From Cylicocyclus nassatus (taxonomy: Eukaryota; Nematoda; Chromadorea; Rhabditida; Strongylidae), in contig CATQJL010000112.1 of the NCBI GenBank assembly GCA_958299035.1, forward strand, positions 5,502,123 through 5,566,122: a DNA stretch of 64,000 nt. The letters run 5' to 3'. The notes below the pieces were generated by a model. That model saw nothing but the letters and a program-made list of their open reading frames with translations. It did not search any database and had not been told where the DNA came from. Numbering within the stretch: position 1 is the stretch's first letter; every line of letters begins with the position of its first letter. The position numbers were made by a program, and so were the translations under genes. Positions 1 through 12,760 of the stretch are shown here, piece after piece.

Positions 1-3000
1 ACGGACATGGACTGAGAGGAGCATAGTGCAGAATGATTTGGAAAAGTTATGTGACTGAAGGTTGTGGCCAGCTTTATTCCTGGAAAATTTGTACTACCAT
101 AAAATGATAAAATGGGTCGTTTGCAACGCACAGCTGACGATATGGCAGGAAATTTAGTGTGTGTGCGCGCAGTTGTTAAGGAACAAAGCATGAATAATAA
201 TGAAAAACTGGTGCGAATTAAGAGCCTGCTTGATTTTCCTCAAATTGAGTGGCAGTTGCCCACCTAATGCTCAACTTCCATTTCATAAGTTTCTCAAGAT
301 GATACATAGATCTGTTCTACATCTGAAGTTTAGCAGCATATAGTAACATTTTGGTTCCAAAACTCCTTCTCTCCTGCTTTTAGGATCCAGAATAACAAGG
401 ATGCGGTTCCTTTTGAAAAAGATAGCGCGCTTCAATCGAACTAGCTACGTAGCTAGTATCAAGTGGGAAACGTAAAAATCGCTAGTAGCAAAGACAAGCC
501 GTTCCAGCGTTCATTTGCCAAGTCGTGCTGGGACCTGCTCGATTCTCAGTCTTGCAAATACAAGATGTCTTCATCTTGATTTTCTTCACTCAGAGATAAA
601 TCATGATTTGTGGGCAGAGATAAATCATGATTTGTGGGCCTTCTATGGATAAATATGGAACACAGAGCTTTAGAAGAAGCAAATTTGTAGCTTAGAATGT
701 TATAAAACAGGACTCTTCGGGTCACTTGAAACTACGTCAATATTTACATACTAATTTGCAGTCAATTCCAGTCCAATTAAGATGTTTACTGAAAATTCGC
801 AGAACGCGTAGCATATTGAATGAAGTAGACAGTTATTAGACTTATGCAAAGCGCTTCAAAGCTGAGGATTGTGAGTCCTAAGCGGATCTAAGCACTTTGG
901 GATAGCCAAATAGGGTGCGTAGAGCTTTTCAAGCCCTCTTGGCATGAATGGCTGAGTGGCAAGCATGCGCGTTTACTTCAGGACTTGCCAGAAAAATGCA
1001 AATCCAATACGTAATTGATGCTATTCAGTGGAAATCCGGCTTTTAGTTTCCAATAGCGGGTGATTTTCACATTATTAGCCAAATTTACGACCGCCTTTTT
1101 GCGGCTTGAGAAAAAAAAAACAAATCAACGAGACCCCACTAGTTGCTGAACAGCAGTTCTCAGGAACAAATTAGCTTTTTTGCTTCCCACTCGAAAAAAA
1201 GCGTAATAAACACCGAACACATGTTTGCTTGTGCAAAAAACAGTTTTACAACCAATTGCTTCTGGTCATTTCCATTACAAAAGATTTGCTTTACATGGAT
1301 ACAGGGCTCAGCAGAGTTGGTGCCTTCACCCGCTGGATATCATTTTCTGGGAGAAAAGCAAAAGGGAAATTGTAAAGTTCTCAAGGGGATTTCCGGATCT
1401 GGTAGGATATCAAGCAATTCTTACACATAGTAAGCCCGTATCTGAGGTTCTAACGTCATTCAAACACTAACAGATCATTTAACATGTACAAACACGATCA
1501 TTACATCAACTTATGTTCACACAGTGCCCAACGTGTTAAAACGTGATCTTTAAGCACAAAAAGACAAACAATCAGTTTGTTCACAACGACTAAGCAATAC
1601 TGAGCCATCAAATTTGGTATACAGCTTCGCGACGATGAGGAAAAGATAAGTATGAAAATTTATGAAAAAATTATGTAAATGAAGGAAGTTGTAAGCGTTT
1701 TTCTATTTTAGGTTGTTCCCGCGCAGGGAGCACCCTGAGGTTGCGCGAGACCAAACAAAGTCATAAATACCCCCTTCTTCATATAATGTTTCATTTTTTT
1801 ATATATCATCTACTCTACGACTAGGAGACGCGTGACCGCATTCCGGACGTTGTCTCAACATGTTTGAGTTTGTTCTTCCCTGTTTCCAAAGACTGAATAA
1901 ACGTGGGCGAGATAAATGACAAGTATAAACCTGCTAAGTACACGATTAAGCTTGTTTAGACAATGTGTGCAAAGCGGTCTCGCGTCTCTTAGTCCTAGAA
2001 TGAATGATAAATCTATTCTTAGTTAAAGCTCTATCTGCGAGTGCTCACTTTAGTCCGAAAATCGACCCCTCTGCTTTGCTAAGGCACCTGACAATGAAAA
2101 AAAACCTTCTTCTTTTTCGCCTTCTGTTGTTTTATCCCTAATTTTCTGGTTTTCCTCATTCTTATCCACTCATCATTCGCTGCAGATTCTAAGCCGTACT
2201 TCCACAGATCCATAAAAGGTTATTCGTAAATTTCTGCAGCGTCAAAGGGGACTTCGTTCCCAAGATTCCCCAACACCTCGTGCTGGGCCCTGCATGGATA
2301 CATTGCACCTTTCCGAAAGAATCATTTTGATGAAAAATTTGAGTTTTTCAAGCTTTCCATGAGATTTTTCATTGCTGGAATAGAGGAAGTAGGAGAAAGA
2401 TTGAATTTTTTCTTCTTCTCTTCACCCACTTTATCGCATTATTTGGATTTTTATCATTTTCAATTCGTTCCTACCTTGTTACATCATTCAGTGAGAATCT
2501 TTTAAATAGACTCAATTAAGTAAATGGAAACAAGCAAAGAGAATGAATTTGAATGAGATCATAGTTTTCCCCATCCTTTTTTATTTTTTATGAATAAATG
2601 AGCAAGGATAGCGATGGAGGCGCTACCGTAATGAACGTAATGCCTAGAATTTTTTTGAACTAATAATCCCGAGTTTTAATGTCAGGTCAAGCATAGCATA
2701 TATGATATGAGAATTGTCTTAAACTTGCCATTTCGAACAGCTGTTCATCTCAAATTGAAACCTTAGGTTACAGCTGCTGTTATCACGCGGTAAGGTGATC
2801 TTGTCTGCATTTTTGAAAAGTTCATCAAAACTGTGGTCGCACCGACGAAGTGAAATTTTTTTACGGTCTATAAATGAATCAACAGCGCAAAGCACAAAGC
2901 TGAAATCAGTGAAAAAGACAGGAGACAGACAGACAAGATGGTAATGTAATTGTTCTGCATTCATAATCAGTTTCATAATCGTTTGGTATAGGCGAAACAA

Positions 3001-3165
3001 AGAAATGCGAATAGGAAGACAAAGGAAAGAAGTTAAATTTTGGAAGATGAAAGAAAATTTCGCTAAAATATGAATCATTCATCATTGCTTAGATGGAGTA
3101 TCTACATATCAAATAGGATAAAAAGTTGTTTTTAATTTGTTCGTTACTCTCAATAAACTGATCTA
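1..3165. other. Intergenic or intronic DNA without a recognised gene
   Basis: No convincing exon chain was found on either strand. The stretch holds diverged repeat pieces: the segment around 30-150 (a TTATGTGACTGAAGG-like motif followed by TTTGCAACGCACAG) recurs in looser form near 1650-1700 and again near 47000-47215. This suggests an old dispersed repeat. A 119-codon minus-strand ORF at 2719-3078 has no recognisable motif and a composition like its surroundings, so I do not call it. Confidence 0.4.
591..638 (+). repeat. Tandem duplication of a 24-bp unit
   Basis: The 24-base unit beginning CAGAGATAAATCATGATTTG at 591-614 is repeated exactly at 615-638. Two identical copies in unique-looking DNA suggest a recent slippage or local duplication event. 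No function is implied. Confidence 0.9.
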
Positions 3166-3745
3166 TTAGGTTGTCCCGAAAGTTTTGTCGGTTTTTTTCA
3201 AACCGCTGTAAAACCACGGACAATAAAGACCTGGGTGAGTTTCAACATGCATTCGATGCAGCTTTTCCTTGTCTTCCTTATGGACACACTTTCGTACCAT
3301 AATCTTGTATGCTTTTTTGACAATTGCCAAAATTCTCCACCTGTGAGTTTTACCTGCTCAAAGTTGAGCTAATTTTTAAAAATTCCATTACAAAGTTTCG
3401 AAAAAGATTGAGTATGGATCAAATAGAGCAACTCTCGGGCTACAAGGTGGTATTTTCAGATTCTCCTAAACTGCTGACTCTAACTTCAGAATTATTTCTC
3501 CGGAGGCCTTGGTTTTTGGCAAAGTCATGAAACGTGCAGTTGCAGCAAATACACGAAAGCTTTTGAAATTCTTGTGAATTGAAACATGATTCTTATTAAA
3601 CATTATTTATGCAACATAATCAAGTTTGATTTGCTTCAAAAATCAGCTTTTTGGAATTTTCGGTAAATTTACATGGAACGTGTTCAAAAAGTCGCGGTTT
3701 TTCTCAAATAAGTAATTATTACGGACTTGATAAACGTGGCAAACG
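3166..3745 (+). mobile_element. Truncated MITE, family A (TTAGGTTGTCCCGAAAG end)
   Basis: The left end, TTAGGTTGTCCCGAAAGTTT preceded by TA, matches the complete copies at 11883, 40057 and 48736. The internal sequence follows those copies until roughly 3745, after which similarity stops and no right terminal repeat is present. TTAGGTTG termini with TA target sites are typical of mariner-related non-autonomous elements. No transposase remains. Confidence 0.75.
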
Positions 3746-4620
3746 TTTCTATCATGAGTGCAAATGAGAAGAAACATACTATCATAATTCAGTGTTTCTT
3801 GAAGGTTGGAAGGTTAAATTCACAACTTCAATTTCGCAAACTAGGCTTGTTTGGATAGACCAATTGGAAACTATTATACTGAACAGCTATTTTCGTTTTT
3901 TGTTACCAGATTGCAATGAATTTTTGTCCAATTCTCAAAACTATATGTGATGAGTCAAAATTGTTGTCTCGATAGAATCTGGCATTCAGTTTTTCCTTCA
4001 CAAATTTTATTCAGCTGCAAAATGTTTAGTTTTTGGTATTTCGACAATTTCTAATGCCTGAATTCAATGTAAAACAATGAGAAAAACATAACCATTGACA
4101 GTTTCTGCAAGTTATGTTTGACAAAGAAATTCATGTTATTTGCATTAGATGTGAAAGTACAAGAGTAATTTCTGAAATATGAAAGGCTATTTTTTGCATG
4201 ACTGGTCTCTTTCATGAGAAGCGATGCATCCCTAATCTAACAGGTGGATGAGGCCAAAATCAAAATCGATGAGGTATCAGTGGGCAATTAAGTTTGCATG
4301 AGTGGTACTAATTTAAAACGAAAATCAGCACTATTTATGTAATTTCCCCGCCTATACTTTTTCATATAGTTCTTAACTTGCATCTTACTGCATGATGAGA
4401 TCAGAATAAAAAGTTCCATGGTGGTAACTCCTTTTAAGGATCACAGCCTTAGAACTGGGACACCCAGCATAAGCAAGCCCTCAAGGGACAGAACTTGCAG
4501 TATGGATGAATAATCTCTCGGAATAAAGCTAATTACCTTTATACATTTCCATCATCAAAGTCATAGATAGTATCGTAGAAGAGGAAGAAAGCGAGTAAAT
4601 AACTTTTTTTTATTACTGAA

Positions 4621-5050
4621 CTAGCTGGCTTACCCGGCTCCGCCGTATGTTCCGAATAGAAAACTCTATTTCTTAACCGATCCGGACCAAACTTGGCAAA
4701 CATACACTTCGGGCCCCGGCGGGTGTCACAGTCCACTTTTCGTTATCGATCGATGTCGATTTTATCGATTTTTTGCAAAATTTGAGCTAAGGGGCTGGAA
4801 TTTGGCAGAGGGGTGTAATCGAGCATGCAGATCACCCCCACGGGGGTGATCAGCATGCTCGATTACCCCCCTGTGCCAACTCCCAGCCCCGTAGCTCAAA
4901 TTTTGCAAAAAATCGATAAAATCGATATCGATCGATGACGAAAAGTAGCCTATGACACCCGCCAGGGCCCGAAGTGTATGTGTGCTAAGTTTGGTCCCGA
5001 TCGGTTCAGAAATGGAATTTTCTATTCGGAACATACGTACACACAGACAT

Positions 5051-5085
<35 letters not shown>

Positions 5086-5104
5086 TTCAGCTTTATATAT
5101 AAGA
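4621..5104 (-). mobile_element. Non-autonomous Helitron-like element, copy 1
   Basis: Read on the minus strand the element starts TCTTATATATAAAGC and ends in a GC-rich segment followed by CTAG, lying between host A and T. These are canonical Helitron traits: 5' TC, 3' CTRR, insertion between A and T. The 3' hairpin is partly lost here. The interior is a large fold-back: around 4811-4870 the arm TAATCGAGCATGC meets its complement across a CCCCC/GGGGG centre. A (CAGA)n tract lies near the 5' end (5046-5083). No Rep/helicase coding remains. Four relatives occur in the window. Confidence 0.75.
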
Positions 5105-6537
5105 TTATGTCAAAAACGTTCTAAATAGAGATAAATGAGTCTAAGCGTTAGGATAATATTTTTATTCTATTGGTAAGTTGACGAGCTACAAGCAATGGAA
5201 ATAGTCTGAATATATGAATCCAAGAATACAAGTTGACATTAGTCAATGCAAAACCACAAAATTAAAATTTTTCGCAGCATGGTCGTTGGAAATCAAGGAT
5301 AAACAAGAATTGACAGCGCAATTCTGATTTAACACAAGTGATTTCACAAATCTATACGATCGTCGATTCAGTCGGAGTTTTTACTTTGGATAATCATAGT
5401 TTGAAAATTGGCGCATAGATTTTTAGCGCAAAATGCCTATTTATAGCACATTGCTATAGTCAAAGCAGCAATTTTTGAAGAAACGTAATTTGTTTGTTTG
5501 TACAGAGAGTATGGATAGGAGTATGCAGATGGAAGATAACTTCAGAGAAAAGCAAGAAGAAACTCTGTGAAATTTGAACTCCTTGATAAAAGAAAAGAGC
5601 ATTTGTAATTTTGAAACTGTGTTGAAAGGTGATAATCCTTCGCGAAAAAAAAGCGAAAAAAGTATGTAAAATTCAGAAATTATATTTAAACAAAGTGAAT
5701 GTTAAGCAGTAATTTTCTTTTAGAAGCTGGAAACGCAAAAATGTGATGGGAAAGGAAGTGAAATTGCTACGAGTAGAAAAAAAAAGTATTCAAAACTGTG
5801 ATAAAAACTTTGGAGATAAAAAATCCAATTTTCTTACTTATGATATATGGTCTTGAAATTAGCAATAATTTGAAAATTAATGAGAAAATTGTTAGTGAAG
5901 GGAAATATTGTCAATTAGTTCCAAGTATTTCATTATGCGTGGTGTTTTTTTTGTTATAGGCTAATTTTTGGATTTATTAATGAATAAAGATTGAATTAAA
6001 ACCTTTCAAAGTGGTTGATTTTTCTAGTGCATGGGAAAGCTGAAAATAATTGTGCATGGAATAGTTTTAATAACATACAAAAAGCAAAGCATGTCGTTCT
6101 TTTTTTGCTTTCCTAAATCTCTTTTCTCTCTCAAAAAAAAAATACCGTAGTGTTTCTTTGATACAATCAAATCTATAGAGCAAGGGAAAAATTAGAATTG
6201 TAGGCTATTATTTCGATACCAAGAGAAAAACAAATTATGTTCCAGTTCCTCCCGTAAATCACTTTTTAGTCAATGCTGAATTTTTTTCACTAATTATTTG
6301 CAGGTTTTCCCGAACAGCTGCTATAGTGATTCGACACATCGATCGGTTTACGATCAGTGCTTGAGGTTTGAGATTAATGCGAGTTTAAAAATGACAAATG
6401 CGCACGCAGAAAAACTTTCGAAAACAAAAAAACACGAGAAATTTTTTGATTATCAATTTATCACAGAGAGCAGAGAGCAGGGAGTACGGTAAAGATACGG
6501 TAAGAGAAGAAACTGTGGAAAAAAAACCTTAACTCAC
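5105..6537. other. AT-rich DNA, no gene recognised
   Basis: Low-complexity AT-rich sequence with many A and T runs. If the candidate first exon at 6538-6573 belongs to a minus-strand gene, this could be its first intron, but I could not follow an exon chain through it. Confidence 0.4.
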
Positions 6538-6573
6538 CTCATCAGCTCCTTCCAAAAGATCAGCATCGGCCAT
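6538..6573 (-). CDS. Candidate first coding exon of an unrecognised gene
   Basis: On the minus strand an ATG opens 12 codons (MADADLLEGADE) and runs directly into a strong splice donor, GAG|GTGAGT, ending in phase 0. Upstream lies a strand-biased purine/pyrimidine tract (about 6650-6715), as often seen near promoters. I could not identify the next exon, which should lie below 6538. A 36-base exon with a good donor can arise by chance, so this is only a suggestion. The product is unknown. Confidence 0.3.
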
Positions 6574-7472
6574 TAGTTTTCAATAATAGAACTTGCTACA
6601 CAGCACAGATTCTTCGCTCTCAATCCCTTGACATCGGGGGACTCCGCCCGCAGGCTATCCTCCTCTCCTCCTCTTCCCCCTCCCCGCCCCTCTTATCCCC
6701 CCTCCCAAGGGATCAATATCACCAAGTTAAACTAATTTTCGGACAGTTGTTGATGTGCATATGTCGCTTGTGTCATAATCATCCTTGCAACGCATTTCGA
6801 ACATGTGGATTTGGCGTTTCCATATGGCCGTTTGGATGCTGGAGCAACGTCGGATAATATTATTTCGTAGAGACTCATGATTAATTCATTAGGAAGTCTT
6901 GTTTTTTCTGCATCATTGCTGCGCTTTTTGAGCAATTCAATTCAATTTTGGTAGCATTTAGAAGATGAAACTTGCGTTGAGTAAAGTTTAAACAGCAAAA
7001 ATCATTTTTTTGATGAGGTAAAAACTTATAAAATTACATTCATCACACTGAAATTTAATTTAATTCATCAAGAAGATAATTTAGCGGCCTTTTAAGAAAG
7101 GTGCTTTGTTTTATAACAAACTCTATGACTCCAATTTTCTAAGGGAAATTTTTCTGTGTTGTTCGAGAGAGCCATAAAAAATCAGTTGTTTTAAGAGAAA
7201 TGATAATTAAACTAAGCATATTGAATTATATGTTAATGAACATTTACACTAATTAGTACTTGCACATTTTGATAAAAAAAAGTTGTTGCGTTGCTCGAAA
7301 AAAAAAACAAATTTTCACTGACAACAAAAAAAAATTAGAAGAAGAAATAAAATGTAATTGAGCCGAAAATTATCGCTCTATAATAAGATAACTGACTGTA
7401 TATACGCCTGTTCTTGATTGAGGAAGTGAGGAGAAAATCTTTTCTGGAAGTAGAAAACAAGTTTAGAAAAAT
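6574..7472. other. Non-coding DNA with a C/T-rich tract
   Basis: Around 6650-6715 the plus strand is a nearly pure pyrimidine tract (CCTCTTCC, CCCTCCCCGCC), the only GC-rich patch nearby. It would lie just upstream of the candidate start at 6573, so a promoter role is possible but unproven. From 6950 to 7470 the sequence is AT-rich and featureless. Confidence 0.35.
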
Positions 7473-7964
7473 CTTATATATAAAGCTGAATGTCTGTCTG
7501 TCTGTATGTCTGTATGTCTGTACGTATGTGCGGAATAGAAATTTTTATTTCTGAACCGATCGGGACCAAACTTGGCACACATATACCTCGGGGCAGGGAG
7601 CGTGTCATAGGCTACTTTTCGTTATCGATCGATATCGATTTTATTGATTTTTTGCAAAGTTCGAGCTAGAGGGCTGGGATTTGGCAGAGGGGGGTAATCG
7701 AGCATGCTGATCATCCCGAAGGGGGTGATCAGCATGCTCGATTACCCCCCTGTGCAAAATCCTAGCCCCCTAGCTCAAATTTTGCAAAAAATCGGTAAAA
7801 TCGACATCGATCGATAACGAAAAGTGGGCTGTGACACGCTCCCTGCCCCGAAGTGTATGTGTGCAAAGTTCGGTCCCAATCGGTTCAGAAATAAAAATTT
7901 CTATTCGGAACATACGTACACGGGTCTAGCTGGCAGGCCCGGCGGAGCCGGGCAAGCCAGCTAG
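7473..7964 (+). mobile_element. Non-autonomous Helitron-like element, copy 2 (complete)
   Basis: This is the best-preserved copy. It starts TCTTATATATAAAGC after a host A and ends CTAG before a host T. Just before the end is a perfect hairpin, CCCGGC-GGA-GCCGGG, followed by CAAGCCAG and CTAG. 5' TC, a 3' hairpin about 10 nt from CTRR, and A/T insertion are the defining Helitron features. The interior (about 7660-7800) folds back around the arm ATCGAGCATGCTGATCA. It has no coding capacity, so it would need a Rep-helicase in trans. Confidence 0.85.
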
Positions 7965-8876
7965 TACTAAAATAAAAAATGATTAAACGAAATAAAGATT
8001 CTTGCGTCAATGTTTATCTAGCGTATGACCAAAACCACTTTTCTGTATAATAACATTTTTGTCTTTTGCGTTTATTTCTAATATTCGCAGGCTTGAAAAT
8101 ACTTTTTACTCACTTCCTTATGCTAAGATGTTTGATTATATGATTATATTATTGTGCAACTTAAAATAAAATCAAATTTCCAAAACAAAAAATTCTCTTG
8201 CAAGCGTAAAAGTTGCGAAATCATTGAAACTTTAGTTTGCACAATAATGTAAGTAACTTCAAAGAATTTTTTCTCATCTCTTAACTTTCGATGTTTTTCT
8301 AAATGAAAAATGTATGAATTTCAACCATCAGAAGTAAATTCTGATAAAAATGCAGGCATTTTTCAGAATTCTTACTTGAGATTCTTTACAAAAATATACG
8401 CAACGCACCAAAGATGATTCACATATAACAAGCACCTATGGCCGAGCTAAACACTATCCCTTTGGAATATAAATTCCCCTTCTCTTCTGGATGAGCGCTG
8501 GCTAAATTGCTCTAATTACGGGTTCGGCTAAGAAAAATGATGCCTACTGCGGCCGCCGATCCAGCGAGTTTTTCTCGGCTGTTCAATGGCGCTCTCGCAG
8601 CGAATCCCTGAATGTTTGCTTGATGGCGGATTAGTCAGAGACTAGCAATTTGCATCGAGGCCACAAGACTAACAACATCCGGCAAAACGACACAGTCGTT
8701 GATGAGATTCGCACAAAAAATTCATTGACATAATCATTGCTGCAAGATACATTAGGAGGAGATAATGAAGGTTAGGAAGAGGATATTTATCGAGACTACA
8801 TTTTCTGATCTTTTGGTATGCAATGCAGCAATGCTAGGGTAATATCAATTCAGTTATCATTTTCACACAGTCTCTC
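7965..8876. other. No gene recognised
   Basis: AT-rich up to about 8440, then a moderately GC-richer segment (8440-8700, including a NotI-like GCGGCCGC near 8551). No exon structure or known motif was recognised. Confidence 0.35.
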
Positions 8877-9321
8877 CCAGACAATTCACCGGAACTTCCG
8901 CACAACAATCAAAATTCGCAGCGGTTCCAGAGGATTTTGTTTACTATTGCAAAAATGGAAATGCTGCAAATGGAAACTTCGAGCTATGTTACACTTGCTG
9001 AAAACGAGATCTTCCGCAGGACTTTTCACAAAACGTTGCGAAAACTCCGAAAAATGCCAGCGGTTCCGCAGCACTTCAACCTTGGATGTGTTGTCTCTCA
9101 CAATGCTGGCTTGCCAACAGACTGCATTGTCAAACATGACATTTGCAGTGCAGAGGATAATGAGTGAGTCTCACGGTGGATAGAGCTAGGTTCCAATCTC
9201 GTTTAGGTGTTCTATTTGGCCGTTGTGATATTCACTTCCTTTGGGAACTTCCGCAGCACATTCACGGAACTTCCGCAGGTGACCCGGCGGAACTTTCCCA
9301 AACGTTCCGGTGAATTATCTG
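8877..9321 (+). mobile_element. Fold-back element, family C (CAATTCACCGGAAC ends)
   Basis: The terminal inverted repeats are ACAATTCACCGGAAC near 8881 and its complement GTTCCGGTGAATTATC near 9304-9319. The interior is studded with GGAACTTCCGCAG motifs in both orientations. A related copy in the opposite orientation occupies 10690-11345. Small open frames here are by-products of the repeat. No transposase was seen. Confidence 0.6.
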
Positions 9322-10218
9322 AGTGCGTTATGACAGAAAAAGAAATTGATCGAAAACTCAAAAGTAGGAAAGGATATTAAAATAAGGAAAATATGCGAAA
9401 ATATGATTTATCGTTACCAAAAATGCAACTGTGCATATATCCTACGATAGTACATAAAAGATTAGCAGAATTACACAAATTGTATGTTTTTTTTCAGGAA
9501 GGTGCGAGGGCCTAGAATTTGAAACTAAAGGGCCAGATCAAATACTGAAAAACTTGTACTACAGCGTGGAAGCAAAGGGTCAAGCATAGGAAAAAAATAG
9601 AAACAAATTTCGAGGCGTCCTTTATTCGATATAACTTACTTTATGCAATCCTTAATGTGTCGGCTAACATGATTCACTGAAAAATCAACACTACATTGAA
9701 AATTTCATCATAAAGATATAGAGAACTGAGACTCAAGTTAATCTACCCACTTTTTCCGATTTTGTTTGATCATGATTGTTTTCGTTCAATTTTTTTGGTC
9801 AAGGTTCATGAAATATTTCTTGAGGAGTAAAGTAGAGTTTGCAAAAACTATGCTGATTGCTCTGTTCCACCCCTCAAAGTAGAGCTCAAAACTGAGATTT
9901 TATAATCTATAAAACATCTGCGATCAATGCTTGAGTTCAACCATTGTTTTCAAGTTCCAATGACCACTAATAAACTAGCAGATGTGCGTGTGAAGTGCTC
10001 TTCAATGCTGGAATGCCTTCAAAGAGTTCCGCTGTTTGCGCTTGGATAGGTGTGAGCGGATTCAAAAAAAAAATCGTGTTGAAAAACGGAAGGAATAGAA
10101 ATGCAAATTTTCAAGATCCTTTCTCTGAAAATCGAACCGGAAGCTAGCATTGCGTTTTCTAAAGAAGCAAATCATTTACGTAATGGATGATTGAAAAACC
10201 GTGGCAACAATAAGAAAA
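9322..10218. other. No gene recognised
   Basis: AT-rich sequence without convincing exons, repeats or motifs. Confidence 0.35.
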
Positions 10219-10367
10219 TCTTATATATAAAGCTGAATGTCTGTTTGTCTGTATGTCTGTTGTGTGTACGTATGTTCCGAATAGAAAATTCCATTTCTGA
10301 ACCGATCCGGACCAAACTTGGCACACATACACTTCGGGCCCCGGCGGGTGTCATAGGCTACTCGTAA
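10219..10367 (+). mobile_element. 5' fragment of a Helitron-like element, copy 3
   Basis: It begins TCTTATATATAAAGC after an A and matches the first ~150 bases of the complete copy at 7473, including the GTCTGT repeats and the conserved GGACCAAACTTGGCACACAT. The match ends after TGTCATAGGCTACT, and the fold-back centre and 3' hairpin are missing. Confidence 0.75.
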
Positions 10368-10689
10368 TTAATAAATAAATGCGGATAGGTAAGATAAGAA
10401 AATTGAATACTAAGATAAAGATAATAGGTAACGATAAATTGATAGATATTACTTGTCTTAATGTCACATATCTGATTCTTTTTTCATTCTCCCGCTTTCT
10501 GAACTTCATAGTTATTTTCGAGAGGGCGCTTTTCAAGAGATACAACTAGGACAAATTTTAGCTGTACAGCAAATCAAGTGTTGCACTTTTGATTACTCGT
10601 ATCTCAAAATCCTTATTTCCATTCCCATGTGCTCCAGACTTTGGATATTCCCTTCGATAAGCTTTCCTTCCTAAGAAACTACAAACCTA

Positions 10690-11345
10690 TGTGAGTCTGC
10701 ACTGATGACTTCCTCAGTGTAATAAGATCCCGGATCGGAGTATGAAGAATAAGTGCACTTTATTCCATGTCCAAATACCATTGGAATTAACACATCTCTT
10801 GATGTCTTTCGCATATGCCCGGACAACAACAGGAACTTCCCCAGAACGTTGGAGGGGAGGGGGGTCCGCCGGGTCACCTGCAGAGTTCCGTAACGTGCTG
10901 CGGAGATTCCCAAATGAGGTGCTGCGAGCTCCAAAGAATGCGGACCAAACATTAAAAGGGAACACCTAGGCGAGATTCGGTCTTCCTCCATTGACTCTGA
11001 GGCTCACTCACTACCCTCTGCACTACGGATGAAATGTTCGACGAGGCACTCTATTGTTGATGAGACAGACAACATCGTAAGAGATATCACATTCGAGATC
11101 CTGCGGAAGTATTGGCAGTTCAAAGTGCTGCGGAACCGCTGGATTGTTTGGGATTTCGCAACATTTTGTGACAAGTCCTGCGAAAGTAATGCGAAAGTTT
11201 CCGTTCCCAACTTGTCTGACATGAAGATTCTGCGGAAGTTCCCACTTTTAACTTTTCATTTTTGTAATAGTAAACAAAGTCCTGCGGAACTGCTGCAAAT
11301 TTGGCTTGTCCTGTGGAAGTTCTATCTCTCCATTGTCTGAGTGAT
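10690..11345 (-). mobile_element. Fold-back element, family C, second copy
   Basis: The reverse complement matches the 9190-9320 part of the first copy, for example CTGCAGGTGACCCGGCGGA and CTCCGCAGCACGTTACGG. Many GGAACTTCCGCAG-like repeats are scattered in both orientations. The ends are not sharply defined. It carries no coding sequence of its own. Confidence 0.5.
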
Positions 11346-11690
11346 AGATTCATAATACAACGGAATTTTGATTTTTTTAAGAAAATAGTTATCACATTTG
11401 AAGATCAATTGTTTTGCATAGTCTTAATTTTGAGCCAAAATAGAGTTCGCCGACTGAAAAACACCAACAAGAGGCTTTTTGAGTTAATCTCTCATCCTGC
11501 ATTTCTTCAATGGCTCTTCATGTCGTAAATTGAGTTTTGGTGCGGGCACTCATAGTTTTCGCTAGTCGGGATGAACTTGAGAGTTTTCGTGCAGACAGCG
11601 CTGAAGTACCACGGAGATCATCATCGGAACATTGCAGTTAAAATAACCAGCAAGAGAAAGAGATGAATAGTCAGGAAATAAAGGGTTCGA

Positions 11691-11724
11691 GGGGGAGAGA
11701 GAGTGAGAGAGAGAGAGAGAGAGA
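11691..11724 (+). repeat. GA microsatellite
   Basis: A run of GA dinucleotides with one GT interruption. Confidence 0.9.
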
Positions 11725-11882
11725 ACGAGAAATGAGACGAAGAATCGAGAAAAAAGCAATCAAATTTAACTAATGGAATGAACTCCAAAATTATATTTCC
11801 TTCATCATGTTTGTGGCCTAGATTCTCAAAAAACAAACTTCCTCTTTATTTTTACTTGCCTCAAAAATTTCCTGACTTTTTA

Positions 11883-12760
11883 TTAGGTTGTCCCGAAAGT
11901 TTTGTCGGTTTTTTCAACCACTGTAAAACGACGCACACTAAGGAACCGAAAGAGTTTGAACATGCATTCGATGCAGCTTTTTTTCTCTTTCTTGTAGTTA
12001 CATTTTCGAATCAAAATCCTGTATGCTTTTTCTGACAAGTGCTAAAATTCTTCACCCGTCATTTTTATCTGCTCAAAGTTAGGCTAATTTTTAAAAATTT
12101 CACTCTAAAGTTTCGGAAAGGGTTAAGTATGAATCAAATAGAGCAATTCTCGGACTATAAGGTACCATTCTTAAATTCTCTTATTCTGCTGTTTTTAGCT
12201 CCAAAAAATTATTTCCTCCGAGGTCTCGATTTTTGGCATAGTCATGAAACACGCAACTGTGGCAGAAACATGAAAGTTTTCGAAGTTTCTGCGAAATGAA
12301 ACATGATTTTTATTAAGCAATATTTATGCAACATAACCAAGCTTGATTCGCTTTGAAAAAGAAGCTTTTTGAAATTTTTGGTACTTTCAGGTGTTAACTT
12401 AATCAAAAAGCCGGGTTTTTATTGAATAAATAATTATACCAGACTTGGTAAACGTGGCCCATGTAATCTAAAAGGGTAGAATGTAGCCAAAGGTTTGTTC
12501 TACATAACGGCTATCAGCGCTCCTCAAAAACATCAGAGTAAAAAATTTTAAAATTTAGGAAATATTTGGCGTTACTGCTGAGCTGCTCAAAGAACCACGT
12601 CGGTAACATTGCAAAGATAGGGTAGATCATAGGGCAAGTATAGCTGTAAGAAAGAGGATAAAAATCTGAATCAAATGGTACCTAAGCCGTCCATGGATGG
12701 GTGTTCTGTGAGTTATAGTGAGCGATGAAAAAGACCAAAAAAACTTTCAGGACAACCTAA
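11883..12760 (+). mobile_element. Complete MITE, family A
   Basis: An 878-bp element bounded by TTAGGTTGTCCCGAAAGTTT and its inverted right end ACTTTCAGGACAACCTAA, flanked by a TA direct repeat (11881-11882 and 12761-12762). It is closely related to the copies at 3166, 40057 and 48736. TA target duplication and TTAGGTTG ends point to mariner/Tc1-type mobilisation. It has no transposase, only short meaningless ORFs. Confidence 0.85.

Noticed and set aside
940..1010. tRNA-like A box (TGGCTGAGTGGCAAGC)
   Set aside because: No matching B box (GGTTCRANTCC) or cloverleaf could be folded within the next 80 bases.
2218..2290. Possible terminal exon on the minus strand (AQHEVLGNLGNEVPFDAAEI)
   Set aside because: It follows a plausible TATCCATGCAG acceptor and ends in a stop, but a second frame is equally open. 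I found no chain linking it to the candidate first exon at 6573.
2719..3078. 119-codon ORF on the minus strand
   Set aside because: No motif, no splice context, and amino-acid composition typical of random AT-rich DNA.
5041..5083. CAGA/TCTG microsatellite as a stand-alone feature
   Set aside because: It is an integral part of the 5' end of the Helitron family and recurs in the other copies.
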